A stretch of 34,252 bases of DNA, taken from Acidimicrobiales bacterium (GTDB lineage Bacteria; Actinomycetota; Acidimicrobiia; Acidimicrobiales; SZUA-35). The stretch is from contig JAHDCV010000042.1 in the NCBI GenBank assembly GCA_020629695.1, positions 1-34,252 on the forward strand. The letters run 5' to 3'. The notes under the pieces were generated by a model. That model worked only from the letters and a program-made list of their open reading frames with translations, made no database searches and had not been told where the DNA came from. A program made the translations under genes and the position numbers. Positions 19,116 to 26,972 of this stretch are shown piece by piece. The stretch's first letter is position 1. The number at the start of each line of letters is the position of its first letter.

Positions 19116-20197
19116 ACGCCGCTTCGGGGGCGAACGGTCCACCACTGCGGGTCACGATCATCGGCACCGGACTCATCGGTGGGTCGATCGGTCTCGGTCT
19201 GCGGCGCGCCGGGTGGACGGTGCACGCGGTCGATCGTGATCCGTCGGTGGCCGAGCGGGCGGTCGAGATCGGCGCGGCCGATGCGATCGGTCGGGATCCT
19301 GACGCCGACCTGACCGTGATCGCGACGCCGGTCGGTGCCGTGGCCGAGCTGGCGGCCGAGGCCCTGGCCGGAACGAGCGGCGCCGTCACCGACGTCGGTT
19401 CCACCAAGCTCGATGTCTGCAGGGCGGTCGACCATCCTCGTTTCATCGGTGGGCACCCGATGGCCGGCTCCGAGCAGGACGGCATCTTCGGCGCCGACGG
19501 CGATCTGTTCTCGGGCGCGACGTGGGTGCTGACCCCCGGCGAGGTGGGGGAGGGCAAACCGTTCACCCGCGTGCGTCGGATGGTGCGAACCCTCGGTGCG
19601 GAGGCGGTGACGCTCGGCCCCCGGGAGCACGACCAGATGGTCGCTCTGGTGTCCCATGTGCCCCATCTGACGGCGGCCTCGTTGATGGTGCTCGCCGACG
19701 ATGCCACCGACGAGCATCGTGCACTGCTGCGTCTCGCTGCGGGTGGATTCCGTGACATGACCCGGATCTCGGCCGGTCGACCGACGATCTGGCCCGACAT
19801 CTGTGTCTCGAACAAGACCGCGATCGCCGCCGGGCTCGACCGTCTGATCGAGTCGTTGTCGGCCATGCGGGACCATGTGGTCGCGGCCGACGGCGAGGCG
19901 GTGCTCGAGGTGCTCGAGCGCGCCCGCGACGCCCGCATGAACCTGCCGACCGGGTACGCGGTCGCCGATGAGCTGGTCGAGATGTCGATCCCGATCCCGG
20001 ACCAGCCGGGCGAGATCGCAGCGATCGCGTCGCTGGCGACGGAGCTGGACGTCAACCTCCTCGATCTGGAGCTGACGCACTCGGGCGAGGGCCGCCGCGG
20101 CGTGCTCATCACCGTCATCGACGCGGCTCGTCAGGAGCGGTTCTTCGGTGCGCTGGTCGCTCGTGGCTATCGGCCACGCGTCCGCGTGCTCGACTGA
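19112..20197 (+). CDS. tyrA: Prephenate dehydrogenase with C-terminal ACT domain
   Basis: The enzyme oxidises prephenate to 4-hydroxyphenylpyruvate with NAD(P). The 361-residue protein opens with a Rossmann site, TIIGTGLIGGSIGLGLRRAG, and has the conserved TDVGSTK and FIGGHPMAGSEQDGI segments with the catalytic His, followed by VSHVPHLTAASL. The last 75 residues (IPDQPGEIAAIASLATELDV) look like an ACT domain, suggesting feedback control by tyrosine or another amino acid. The GTG start overlaps aroH. An arogenate-using variant is possible. Confidence 0.94.
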   Translation: MNAASGANGPPLRVTIIGTGLIGGSIGLGLRRAGWTVHAVDRDPSVAERAVEIGAADAIGRDPDADLTVIATPVGAVAELAAEALAGTSGAVTDVGSTKLDVCRAVDHPRFIGGHPMAGSEQDGIFGADGDLFSGATWVLTPGEVGEGKPFTRVRRMVRTLGAEAVTLGPREHDQMVALVSHVPHLTAASLMVLADDATDEHRALLRLAAGGFRDMTRISAGRPTIWPDICVSNKTAIAAGLDRLIESLSAMRDHVVAADGEAVLEVLERARDARMNLPTGYAVADELVEMSIPIPDQPGEIAAIASLATELDVNLLDLELTHSGEGRRGVLITVIDAARQERFFGALVARGYRPRVRVLD

Positions 20198-20201
20198 CCG
20201 G

Positions 20202-20207
20202 TACCGT
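20202..20207 (+). promoter_or_regulatory. -10 (TACCGT) of cmk, leaderless
   Basis: TACCGT lies 4 bp after the tyrA stop and ends 7 nt before GTG 20215. This favours that start over the in-frame GTG at 20206, which overlaps the hexamer. Confidence 0.45.
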
Positions 20208-20214
20208 GCCCGGC

Positions 20215-20922
20215 GTGAGTTCTCTCGGAGGCAGCCCCGCCGATCCGATGGTCGTGGCCATCGACGGACCGGCCGGATCGGGCAAATCGACGATCGCCCG
20301 GCGGCTCGCCGATGCCCTGGAGATCCAGTATCTCGACACCGGCGCGATGTATCGGGCCGTCACCTACGCGGTGCTCAGCGCCGGGGTCGACCCGTCGGAC
20401 GAGGTGGCGGTGTCCGACCTCGTCGGACCGCTCGACATCGTGGTGAAGGGGTCGGGCACGGTCCTGCTCGGTGGCGACGACGTCACGGCCGCGATCCGAA
20501 CGCCGGAGGTCAACGGGGCGGTCTCGGCGGTCGCGTCCCATGGCGCGGTCCGCACAGAGCTGGTCGCACGCCAACGCGCCTGGGCCCGCGCCCGATCGGG
20601 CGGCGTGCTCGAGGGACGTGACATCGGCACCGCGGTGTTTCCCGATGCCGTGGCCAAGATCTATCTGACCGCCTCACCCGAGGTGCGGGCCGCTCGCCGC
20701 GCCGCCGAGGTCGGCGAGACCGACGCCGACGCCGTGGCGGCCATGGCGGCCGAGCTGGCCCGACGTGACGAACTCGACTCGAACCGGGCGATCGATCCGC
20801 TCGCCAGAGCCGATGGAGCCATCGACCTGGACACGTCCGATCTCACCATCGACGAGGTCGTGGCCCGCCTGGTCGATGAGGTCCGCGTCGCCGCGACGCG
20901 GCGCCGGCAGGGCGATGGCTGA
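20215..20922 (+). CDS. cmk: Cytidylate kinase
   Basis: The enzyme phosphorylates CMP and dCMP with ATP. The 235-residue protein has the P-loop GPAGSGKST at residues 18-26, LDTGAMYRAVTYAVLSAGVD, LEGRDIGTAVFPDA and KIYLTASPEVRAARR, all specific to Cmk, and an R-rich lid with RRDELDSNRAIDPL. ATG 20248 would start immediately before the domain, but the -10 favours 20215. plsC overlaps its end by 8 bp. In M. tuberculosis cmk is directly followed by der; here about 6 kb of other genes separates them. Confidence 0.95.
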   Translation: MSSLGGSPADPMVVAIDGPAGSGKSTIARRLADALEIQYLDTGAMYRAVTYAVLSAGVDPSDEVAVSDLVGPLDIVVKGSGTVLLGGDDVTAAIRTPEVNGAVSAVASHGAVRTELVARQRAWARARSGGVLEGRDIGTAVFPDAVAKIYLTASPEVRAARRAAEVGETDADAVAAMAAELARRDELDSNRAIDPLARADGAIDLDTSDLTIDEVVARLVDEVRVAATRRRQGDG

Positions 20923-21604
20923 CCTCCGGGGACGTGATCCGCGGGGTCCGATGAGCGCCGGATCGGTCCGGTTCTACGTCGGCCTGCGTTGGTGCCTCCG
21001 CCGCCTGTTCGGGCTGTGGTTCTCGCTCGAGGTCATCGGTGCCGACAAGGTGCCGGCCGAGGGTGGTTTCATCCTGACGCCCGGCTCGCATCGGTCGATC
21101 CTCGACACACCGATCGCGTCGGCCGCGACCTCCAGGGTCCTGCGCTACATGGGTGCCGAGGCCTACTTCGACACGCCCGGCCTGGGCCACTTCCTCCGGT
21201 CGGTCGGCGGGTTCGCGGTGGAGCGGAACGCGACCGACCGTGACGCGCTCCGGATCTCGGAAGAGGTACTTCGGCGGGGTGAGCCGCTCGTGATCTTCCC
21301 CGAGGGGACCCGACAGACCGGATCGGAGGTCGGCGAGCTGAAGCAGGGTGCGGCCTTCCTCGCCCATCGGGCGGAGGTGCCGCTGGTGCCGGTCGGCATC
21401 GGAGGCGCAGGCGCCGCCATGCCGCCTGGTTCGAAGAAGATCCGGCGGACGAAGATGGTGCTGGTGGTCGGCGACCCGATCCATCCGGCGCCCCGGGTGC
21501 CGGGCACCCGGGTCAAGCGCTCGGCGGTGAAGGCGACCTCCGACGAGTTGCGCGAGGCCATCGTGGCGCTCTGGGCCGACGCCGAGCGGCGCATCGACGG
21601 GTGA
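20915..21604 (+). CDS. plsC: 1-acyl-sn-glycerol-3-phosphate acyltransferase (PlsC family)
   Basis: The 229-residue protein has the acyltransferase HX4D motif HRSILD at residues 59-64 and the FPEGTRQ glycerophosphate-binding motif, with VPLVPVGIGG as the third block. A hydrophobic Trp/Leu-rich segment (about 21-40) likely anchors it to the inner membrane face. It should convert lysophosphatidate to phosphatidate; other lyso-lipid substrates are possible. ATG 20915 has a strong upstream purine run (GGCAGGGCG) and overlaps cmk by 8 bp. A small lipoprotein gene follows. Confidence 0.93.
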   Translation: MADLRGRDPRGPMSAGSVRFYVGLRWCLRRLFGLWFSLEVIGADKVPAEGGFILTPGSHRSILDTPIASAATSRVLRYMGAEAYFDTPGLGHFLRSVGGFAVERNATDRDALRISEEVLRRGEPLVIFPEGTRQTGSEVGELKQGAAFLAHRAEVPLVPVGIGGAGAAMPPGSKKIRRTKMVLVVGDPIHPAPRVPGTRVKRSAVKATSDELREAIVALWADAERRIDG

Positions 21605-21672
21605 TCTCGTTCCGGTTGCCTGACCATTCGCGAAACAACCGCCCGTCGATCTCGCCCCGAGGGTGCGAGCGC

Positions 21673-21876
21673 GTGTTGACTCCGGGCGTGCGCTTCCGTG
21701 TTCTCGCCATCGTCATCGCTGCCACCGGTCTCGTCTCGTGTGCGTCCGAGAACGCGCCGACGCCGGGGACCGAGCCGGAGGACACGACCGAGACCACGGT
21801 GCCCGCCGACGACGGCACCACGACGACCCACGAACTCGAGCAACTCCCGGCGCTCGACGAGGACTCGGCGATGTAG
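21673..21876 (+). CDS. Small Thr/Glu-rich lipoprotein, unknown function
   Basis: The predicted 67-residue protein has a hydrophobic segment RVLAIVIAATGLVSC with lipobox Cys23, followed by an acidic, Thr/Pro-rich, probably unstructured tail (TTETTVPADDGTTTTHELEQ). I choose GTG 21673, which has GAGGG 9 nt upstream; GTG 21601 (overlapping the plsC stop) and GTG 21688 are alternatives in the same frame. No enzymatic domain is seen. It may be a cell-surface spacer, or the tail may be processed. It ends 32 bp before ispH, which converges. Confidence 0.65.
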   Translation: MLTPGVRFRVLAIVIAATGLVSCASENAPTPGTEPEDTTETTVPADDGTTTTHELEQLPALDEDSAM

Positions 21877-21908
21877 CCACCGCAGACGGTGACCGTGGCG
21901 GCGAGGAC

Positions 21909-22937
21909 CTACAGCGTGACGAGCACGTCGGAGGCGCCGACGGTTCGATCCTGGCGGTCGGGGAGGTCGGCGACGTTGCCGCCGAGGCCGAGTGTGGCCA
22001 CCACGTCGATCGCCTGGATCAGCTGGCGCAGATTCCGGGGCGGCGGGAAGTACTCGTCTTCGTCGGTGATCCGTACCTCCTCGACCCCGTCGGTCGGGGC
22101 GAGGAAGTCGATCACGGCCTGGACGACGTCCTCCGGCGCCGATGCCCCGGCGGTCACGCCCACCGTGCCGGAGAGATCCGACGGCAGCTCGTCCGGGCCG
22201 TTGACCCGATAGACCCGCTCACAGCCCGCCTCGGTCGCCAGCTTGGCGAGGGCCGTCGTGTTCGACGAGTTCGCCGAGCCGATCACGACCACGGCATCGC
22301 ATCGCTCGGCGATGGCCGTCAACGCACCCTGGCGATTGGTCGTGGCGAAACAGAGGTCGGACCGGCCGGGCTGCCAGATGTCGGGAAAGCGTTCCCGCGC
22401 GGCTTCGGCCACATCCGACCAGTCCCGGTGGGAGAGCGTGGTCTGGGCGAGCAGCGCCGTCGGCTCGTCGAAGTCCGGCAGCGCGGCGACATCGTCGATC
22501 GACTCGACCCTCGAGATCGAGCTCGGGGCGACGGCCATCGTGCCGACGGCTTCCTCGTGGCCTTCGTGGCCGACGTACAGGATGCGATAGCCCTGCTTGG
22601 CCCGCATCTTGACCTCGTGATGGACCTTCGTGACGAGGGGGCAGACGGCGTCGACGACGTAGCTCCCGCGTTCGGTGGCGGCCGCCACGACCTCGGGGGC
22701 CGAACCGTGTGCCGAAAGCATGATCGGTCGACCTTCGGGCACGTCGGCGATGTCGTCCACGAAGACGACGCCGCGGTCCCGGAACCGGTCGACGACGAGC
22801 TTGTTGTGCACGATCTCGTGGTAGCAGTACACCGGCGGCTCGAACGACCGCACCATCCAGGCCAATGCCTTGATGGCCATCTCGACGCCGGCGCAGAACC
22901 CGCGCGGCGCACACAGCAACACCTGATCGACGGCCAT
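21909..22937 (-). CDS. ispH: 4-hydroxy-3-methylbut-2-enyl diphosphate reductase
   Basis: IspH performs the last step of the MEP isoprenoid pathway, making IPP and DMAPP with a [4Fe-4S] cluster. The 342-residue protein has the three cluster cysteines at 15 (PRGFCAGV), 99 (DAVCPLVTKVH) and 196 (LCFATTNRQ), the catalytic Glu in GHEGHEEAVGT (Glu128), substrate histidines in YHEIVHN and SAHGSAP, and SANSSNT. A C-terminal tail of about 30 residues extends past the core. ATG 22937 has a -10 six nt upstream. It is transcribed alone and converges with the small lipoprotein gene. Confidence 0.96.
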   Translation of the reverse strand: MAVDQVLLCAPRGFCAGVEMAIKALAWMVRSFEPPVYCYHEIVHNKLVVDRFRDRGVVFVDDIADVPEGRPIMLSAHGSAPEVVAAATERGSYVVDAVCPLVTKVHHEVKMRAKQGYRILYVGHEGHEEAVGTMAVAPSSISRVESIDDVAALPDFDEPTALLAQTTLSHRDWSDVAEAARERFPDIWQPGRSDLCFATTNRQGALTAIAERCDAVVVIGSANSSNTTALAKLATEAGCERVYRVNGPDELPSDLSGTVGVTAGASAPEDVVQAVIDFLAPTDGVEEVRITDEDEYFPPPRNLRQLIQAIDVVATLGLGGNVADLPDRQDRTVGASDVLVTL

Positions 22938-22943
22938 GTCCCG

Positions 22944-22949
22944 ACCCTA
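22944..22949 (-). promoter_or_regulatory. -10 (TAGGGT) of ispH, leaderless
   Basis: TAGGGT on the minus strand ends 6 nt before ATG 22937. No ribosome site precedes the ATG. Confidence 0.5.
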
Positions 22950-23008
22950 GCGACCCGGCGGCGATGGGCCGGACTCCGGCGGTGGAGTCAGGTCCACCGG
23001 CCAGCGGT

Positions 23009-23332
23009 TCAGCTCGCGGGGCCGAGATCCAGCGACACTGCGTGCCGGCGACGCACCAGGACCAGCTCGGCCGCTCCGGCGGCCAACAGCAGCCCCCCGG
23101 CGATCTGGGTCGACGAGGGGGCCGGCAGCAGCCCGCTGGAGGTCGTCGGGCGGAGCCGCATCGGTTCGGTGGGGGCGCGCCACGCCGGGGCGACCCCGGA
23201 GACCTCGGACGTCTCAGCGGCGACGTCGACCTGCGCCGCGCCCGGTCCGGCCGAGCCGAACAGCATCGACGCCGAGGCGGCGACGGTGGAGATGATGAGT
23301 CCGAGGATCGCCGCCCGAGGCTTCCGCACCAT
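23009..23332 (-). CDS. Small exported, membrane-anchored protein of unknown function
   Basis: The 107-residue prediction starts MVRKPRAAILGLIISTVAAS, a typical signal peptide with likely cleavage near GAAQ (residue 34). A short extracellular part follows, and then LPAPSS (69-74), a hydrophobic segment 76-93 and the stop-transfer RRR at 94-96. This is the layout of a sortase substrate, but LPAPS is not LPXTG and 11 residues trail the arginines. It more likely stays as a membrane-anchored protein. Alternative starts at 23398 or 23404 lengthen the N terminus. No homologue is recognised; support is the topology alone. It diverges from the DUF2461 gene. Confidence 0.5.
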   Translation of the reverse strand: MVRKPRAAILGLIISTVAASASMLFGSAGPGAAQVDVAAETSEVSGVAPAWRAPTEPMRLRPTTSSGLLPAPSSTQIAGGLLLAAGAAELVLVRRRHAVSLDLGPAS

Positions 23333-23424
23333 GGCTTTCCGTCGGCCGGTGCCCGAGAGGCCTGAGTGCGCGGGCGTCGGCCGGGAGAATTCGCCCATCG
23401 GCATGGGCCGAGCGGCCGGGATGG

Positions 23425-23430
23425 CAGGAT
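23425..23430 (+). promoter_or_regulatory. -10 (CAGGAT) of the DUF2461 gene, leaderless
   Basis: CAGGAT ends 6 nt before ATG 23437. The first base departs from T, as in the tlyA and 30926 promoters. Confidence 0.35.
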
Positions 23431-23436
23431 CGGTGC

Positions 23437-24132
23437 ATGACGGCCGAGCAGCCTGCACCTCACTTCACCCCGGCGACCCTGGGGTTCCTCCGGGATCTCG
23501 CGACCAACAACGATCGGGCCTGGTTCGAGGCCGAACGATCCCGGTACGACCGGGATGTCCGCGATGCGGCGTTCGAGTTCATCGAAGACGTCGGGATGCG
23601 ACTCCCGGAGGTGGCGCCGCACCTGACCGCGCAGGCCAAGACGGTGGGTGGCTCGCTGTTCCGGATCCATCGGGACACCCGTTTCGGCAAGGACAAGACG
23701 CCGTACAAGACGAACACGGGGGTCCACTTCCGCCATGAACGGGCCAAGGACGTGCACGCCCCCGGGGCCTACGTCCACATCGAGCCCGCCGCGAGCTTCC
23801 TGGGCGTCGGCATCTGGCGACCCGAGACGGCGATGCAGTACGCCATCCGCGATCACATCGTCGAGCACCCGGCCGCCTGGACCGCGGCCATCGACGCGGC
23901 GGCAGCGTCGGGCCTCGTGCCGGCCGGCGACTCGCTCAAGCGCCCGCCGAAGGGGATCGATCCCGAACATCCGCTCGTCGTCGACCTCAAGCGCAAGGAC
24001 TTCATTCTCACGACGGACCTGACCGACGACGAGATCACCTCGGGCGACTTCCTCGACCGGTTCGAGGACCGGCTTCGGGCCGCGGGACCGTTCATGTCGT
24101 TCGTGTGTGCAGCGATCGGGGTGCCGTACTGA
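23437..24132 (+). CDS. DUF2461 (TIGR02453) family protein
   Basis: The 231-residue protein has the DUF2461 pattern: FTPATLGFLRDLATNNDRAW near the N terminus, then RIHRDTRFGKDKTPYKTNTG, VHIEPAASFLGVGIWRPE and a C-terminal KRPPKGIDPEHPLVVDLKRK. The family is widespread, cytoplasmic and functionally unassigned. The conserved Arg/Lys cluster could bind nucleic acid or phosphate, but that is speculation. Length is normal. It is upstream of, and co-directional with, an exported metallo-hydrolase gene 52 bp away; no functional link is visible. Confidence 0.9.
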   Translation: MTAEQPAPHFTPATLGFLRDLATNNDRAWFEAERSRYDRDVRDAAFEFIEDVGMRLPEVAPHLTAQAKTVGGSLFRIHRDTRFGKDKTPYKTNTGVHFRHERAKDVHAPGAYVHIEPAASFLGVGIWRPETAMQYAIRDHIVEHPAAWTAAIDAAAASGLVPAGDSLKRPPKGIDPEHPLVVDLKRKDFILTTDLTDDEITSGDFLDRFEDRLRAAGPFMSFVCAAIGVPY

Positions 24133-24184
24133 TGCGGGGCCGGCCATCGGGAACGATCGGCCGGTGGCGCCGGTTGTACCGGCC

Positions 24185-24967
24185 ATGACCCGCCGTCTGA
24201 CCCGTCTCTCCCGTCGCACGTTTCTCGCCGATCTCGGAAGGGGATCCGCTGCGATCGCGGTGTTCGGCCTCGCCGCGTGCTCGTCGTCCGACGACGAGAG
24301 GTCGAGCGACGCGACCAACCCCACGACGGCCGGGGGCGTGGCCGGACCGGAGACGAACCAGGGCGGCGACGCCGACGGTGTGCGCTGGACCGAAGTGTCG
24401 TTCGGCTTCGTCTCGGCCTTCGTGCTCGCCCGCCCCGACGGGATCACGGTCGTGGACACCGGTACGTCCGGCGGTGTCGGCGCCATCGAGACCGCGATCG
24501 GTGAACTGGGCGGGACGTGGACCGACGTCGGCCACGTGATCGCGACCCATTCCCACGGCGATCACGTCGGATCGCTCCAGCAGGTGCTCGATGCCGCGCC
24601 GAACGCCACCGGATACGCCGGCACGGACGACCTCGCGGACATCTCGATCGCCGCCGACCTCGTCGGCCTGGAGGACGGCGATGACGTGGCGGGATTTCAG
24701 ATCGTGGCGACGCCGGGCCACACGCCGGGCTCGATCTGCGTGTACGACCCGATGAGCCGACTCCTCGTGGCCGGAGACGCCGTGTTGACGAGCGGTGGAG
24801 ACATCCAGGGCCCGTCCGCACAGTTCTCCGCCGACCTCGATCTCGCGAACGCCTCCGCCCTGCGCCTGGCCGAGCTGCAGGTCGAGACGCTCCTCGCCGG
24901 TCATGGCGATCCCGTGGTCGACCGGACGGCCGAGAAACTCGCGGCGTTGGCGCTCGATCTGGGCTGA
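24185..24967 (+). CDS. Exported metallo-beta-lactamase-fold hydrolase (Tat lipoprotein)
   Basis: The 260-residue protein begins with a twin-arginine signal (SRRTFLADLG, Arg10-Arg11) that also ends in a lipobox, GLAAC (Cys32), so it should be folded in the cytoplasm, exported by Tat and lipid-anchored. A Ser/Asp/Thr-rich linker runs to about 65. The MBL domain shows THSHGDHVGS (His122, His124, Asp126, His127), ATPGHTPGSICVYD, LLVAGDAVLT and LLAGHGDPV, a complete dinuclear metal site. The HxHxDH/PGHTPGS form is shared by glyoxalase II, lactonase and sulfatase-like relatives, so the substrate is open. The stop codon lies within a hairpin. Confidence 0.9.
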   Translation: MTRRLTRLSRRTFLADLGRGSAAIAVFGLAACSSSDDERSSDATNPTTAGGVAGPETNQGGDADGVRWTEVSFGFVSAFVLARPDGITVVDTGTSGGVGAIETAIGELGGTWTDVGHVIATHSHGDHVGSLQQVLDAAPNATGYAGTDDLADISIAADLVGLEDGDDVAGFQIVATPGHTPGSICVYDPMSRLLVAGDAVLTSGGDIQGPSAQFSADLDLANASALRLAELQVETLLAGHGDPVVDRTAEKLAALALDLG

Positions 24968-24979
24968 CGTCATCAGCCC
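24961..24979. terminator. Hairpin overlapping the MBL stop codon
   Basis: GGGCTGA (24961-24967) pairs perfectly with TCAGCCC (24973-24979) around a 5-nt loop. It includes the TGA stop. No T-tract follows, so it is a candidate U-less terminator. Confidence 0.4.
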
Positions 24980-24996
24980 GAAACAACGCGGTCGGC

Positions 24997-25002
24997 TACG
25001 GT
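24997..25002 (+). promoter_or_regulatory. Possible -10 (TACGGT) of the cyclic-nucleotide-binding gene
   Basis: TACGGT lies 48 bp before ATG 25051, giving a leader of about 40 nt that contains a good ribosome site (GAGGAAG). This gene is thus leadered, unlike several neighbours. Confidence 0.35.
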
Positions 25003-25050
25003 CGCCAGACCCGGGGCTGATCGAGGCCCCCGGCGCCCCGAGGAAGCACC

Positions 25051-25455
25051 ATGAGCACCGACATCAGCAACATCCCACTGCTCACGAGCCTGCCGGCTGA
25101 CGAACAGGACGCGATCCTGGCGAAGGCGTCGACGTCGTGGCACCTGCCGGGAGCGAAGCTCGCCGAGGCCGGCGAGCACGCCTACAAGTTCTTCGCGGTG
25201 CTCAACGGCTCGGTCGACGTCGTGGTCGGCGGAGCCGTGGTGGCGACCGAGGGGGTGGGAGGCATCGTCGGCGAGATGGCCCTCGTGGAGGACGATCGCC
25301 GGAACGCGGATCTCGTCGCCGGGCCCGACCTGCAGATCCTGTCGATCATGAGCTGGGACTTCCGGAGTCTGCTCGAGAGCTGCCCGGCGTTCGCGGCGGC
25401 GATGGATGGTCTCATCGAGCAACGCACGGCCGAGCGGGCCGCCCGCGGCGGCTGA
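25051..25455 (+). CDS. Stand-alone cyclic nucleotide-binding (cNMP/Crp-like) domain protein
   Basis: The 134-residue protein is almost entirely one cNMP-binding beta-barrel: LTSLPADEQDAILAKASTSW, LAEAGEHAYKFFAVLNGSVD, then GIVGEMALVEDDRRNADLVA (the phosphate-binding cassette with the usual GE…R pattern). A short C-terminal helix follows. There is no helix-turn-helix, kinase or channel, so it is not a Crp-type regulator. Such domains may act as cAMP/cGMP-responsive partners of other proteins. GAGGAAG lies 5 nt before the ATG. The stop is followed by the DUF512–der unit. Confidence 0.88.
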   Translation: MSTDISNIPLLTSLPADEQDAILAKASTSWHLPGAKLAEAGEHAYKFFAVLNGSVDVVVGGAVVATEGVGGIVGEMALVEDDRRNADLVAGPDLQILSIMSWDFRSLLESCPAFAAAMDGLIEQRTAERAARGG

Positions 25456-25502
25456 TCCGGCCGCCGGGCGTCTCGGCCCACGGGGCCACCGTCGTCTGGC
25501 CA

Positions 25503-25508
25503 TAGCCT
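25503..25508 (+). promoter_or_regulatory. -10 (TAGCCT) of DUF512–der, leaderless
   Basis: TAGCCT ends 6 nt before ATG 25515. The same hexamer at the same spacing precedes the SpoIIE-type phosphatase gene at 28359. Confidence 0.5.
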
Positions 25509-25514
25509 GGGGGA

Positions 25515-26972
25515 ATGTCCGCCCCTCGTGTCGTCGCCGTGCTCGACGAGTCCCCTGCTGCGGTCGCCGGCCTCCAGGTCGACGACGTGGTCGTGGCGAT
25601 CAACGGCGAGACCCCGCGCGACGTGATCCGCTGGCAGCTGATGGTCGACGGACCGGATCCCGTGCTCGACATCGAACGAGGTGGTCTCGGACTGACGATC
25701 GAGGTCGACAAGGCCGACGGCGCCGCGCTCGGACTCGAGGTGCACTCGGCGGTGTTCGACCAGGTCCGCACCTGTGACAACCACTGTGCGTTCTGCTTCA
25801 TCTACCAGCTGCCGAAGGGCATGCGGAAGAGCCTCTACCTGAAGGACGACGACTTCCGCCTGTCGTTCCTCTACGGCAACTTCACCACGTTGACCCGCTT
25901 CACCGAAGCCGACCTCGAACGTGTGCTGACCGAGGGCCTCACGCCCCTGTACGTGTCGATCCACGCCACCGATCCCGACGTGCGATCGGACATGCTGCGC
26001 AATCGGCGGGGCGGCACCAGCCTGCGGTGGTTGCGGGCGCTGCTCGATCACGGCGTCGAGGTCCATGGCCAGCTCGTCGTGTGTCCGGGTGTGAACGACG
26101 GTGAGGTGTTGGCCGACACCCTCGTCGGCATCCTCGACGAGTACCCGGAGCTCGCCTCGGTCGCGGTGGTGCCACTCGGGATCTCCGATCACTCGAACGA
26201 ACCGACGATGCGGGCCCACACCACCGCCGAGGCCGAAGCCGTCGTCGACCTGGTGGAGGCCTGGCAGGAGACCTACCTGGCCGAGCTCGGCCACCGCCTC
26301 GCCTTCTGCGCCGACGAGTACTACCTGCTCGCCGGTCGATCGTTCCCCAGCGCCGAGATCTACGGGGAGTTCAACATGCACGAGGACGGGATCGGCATGG
26401 CCCGGACGTTCGAGGCCGAGTTCCGCAACGAGGTCGAGACCTCGGTCGGTGTCGCCGCGGGATTCTTCGCGTCCGTCGACGGTGCGCCGGCCGAGGGGTA
26501 TCGAGCCCCCCGCCTCGCCGGTGGGTCGAATCCCGGTGGTGTCCTGCCCGACGCCGAGCCCGCACCGCCACGGGTCGCGGCCACGTCGGGTGGCGGTCTG
26601 CTCCGGATCCGGCCATCGGCGAAGGCCCCCGTGGCCGTGGTGACCTCGACCTACGGGGCGATGGTCCTCGCGCCGCTCCTCGATGAGCTCGGCCGGCCCG
26701 ACGTCCGCATCATCGCCGTCGAGAACCGGTTCTTCGGCGGCAACATCGGCGTCGCCGGTTTGATGGTCGGCGCCGATCTGCAACGTACGCTCGCCGACGA
26801 ACCCGAGGGGCACCGCTACCTGCTTCCCGACGTCTGCCTCTCGAACGGCCGCTTCCTCGACGGTCTCACCCCCGACGATCTCCCCCGACCGGTCGAGATC
26901 CTTCCCACCGATGGACACGCCCTTCGCCGGGCTCTCGTGCCCGTCGACCCCGACAGGACTGTTGCAGCATGA
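25515..26972 (+). CDS. DUF512 protein: PDZ-like plus radical-SAM-like iron–sulfur protein
   Basis: The 485-residue protein starts with a PDZ-like segment (residues 1-65, SPAAVAGLQVDDVVVAINGE). It then has the cluster motif C-x3-C-x2-C at Cys87, Cys91 and Cys94 (RTCDNHCAFCFIYQLPKGMR) and a radical-SAM-like barrel (LYVSIHATDPDVRSDMLRN, QLVVCPGVNDG). The C-terminal DUF512 domain includes FCADEYYLLAGR and a late ENRFFGGNIGVAGLMVG. The family is conserved and functionally unassigned, and often sits beside der, as here (ATGA overlap). That linkage hints at a ribosome or translation-related role, which is inference. Confidence 0.92.
   Translation: MSAPRVVAVLDESPAAVAGLQVDDVVVAINGETPRDVIRWQLMVDGPDPVLDIERGGLGLTIEVDKADGAALGLEVHSAVFDQVRTCDNHCAFCFIYQLPKGMRKSLYLKDDDFRLSFLYGNFTTLTRFTEADLERVLTEGLTPLYVSIHATDPDVRSDMLRNRRGGTSLRWLRALLDHGVEVHGQLVVCPGVNDGEVLADTLVGILDEYPELASVAVVPLGISDHSNEPTMRAHTTAEAEAVVDLVEAWQETYLAELGHRLAFCADEYYLLAGRSFPSAEIYGEFNMHEDGIGMARTFEAEFRNEVETSVGVAAGFFASVDGAPAEGYRAPRLAGGSNPGGVLPDAEPAPPRVAATSGGGLLRIRPSAKAPVAVVTSTYGAMVLAPLLDELGRPDVRIIAVENRFFGGNIGVAGLMVGADLQRTLADEPEGHRYLLPDVCLSNGRFLDGLTPDDLPRPVEILPTDGHALRRALVPVDPDRTVAA

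Noticed and set aside
21663-23738. 691-codon plus-strand frame across the lipoprotein, ispH and exported-protein genes
   Set aside because: It runs antisense to ispH, which has all its catalytic residues. The frame has no recognisable domain.
22219-24486. 755-codon minus-strand frame across ispH, DUF2461 and MBL genes
   Set aside because: It overlaps three well-supported genes and is repetitive in Arg/Pro, a high-GC shadow.
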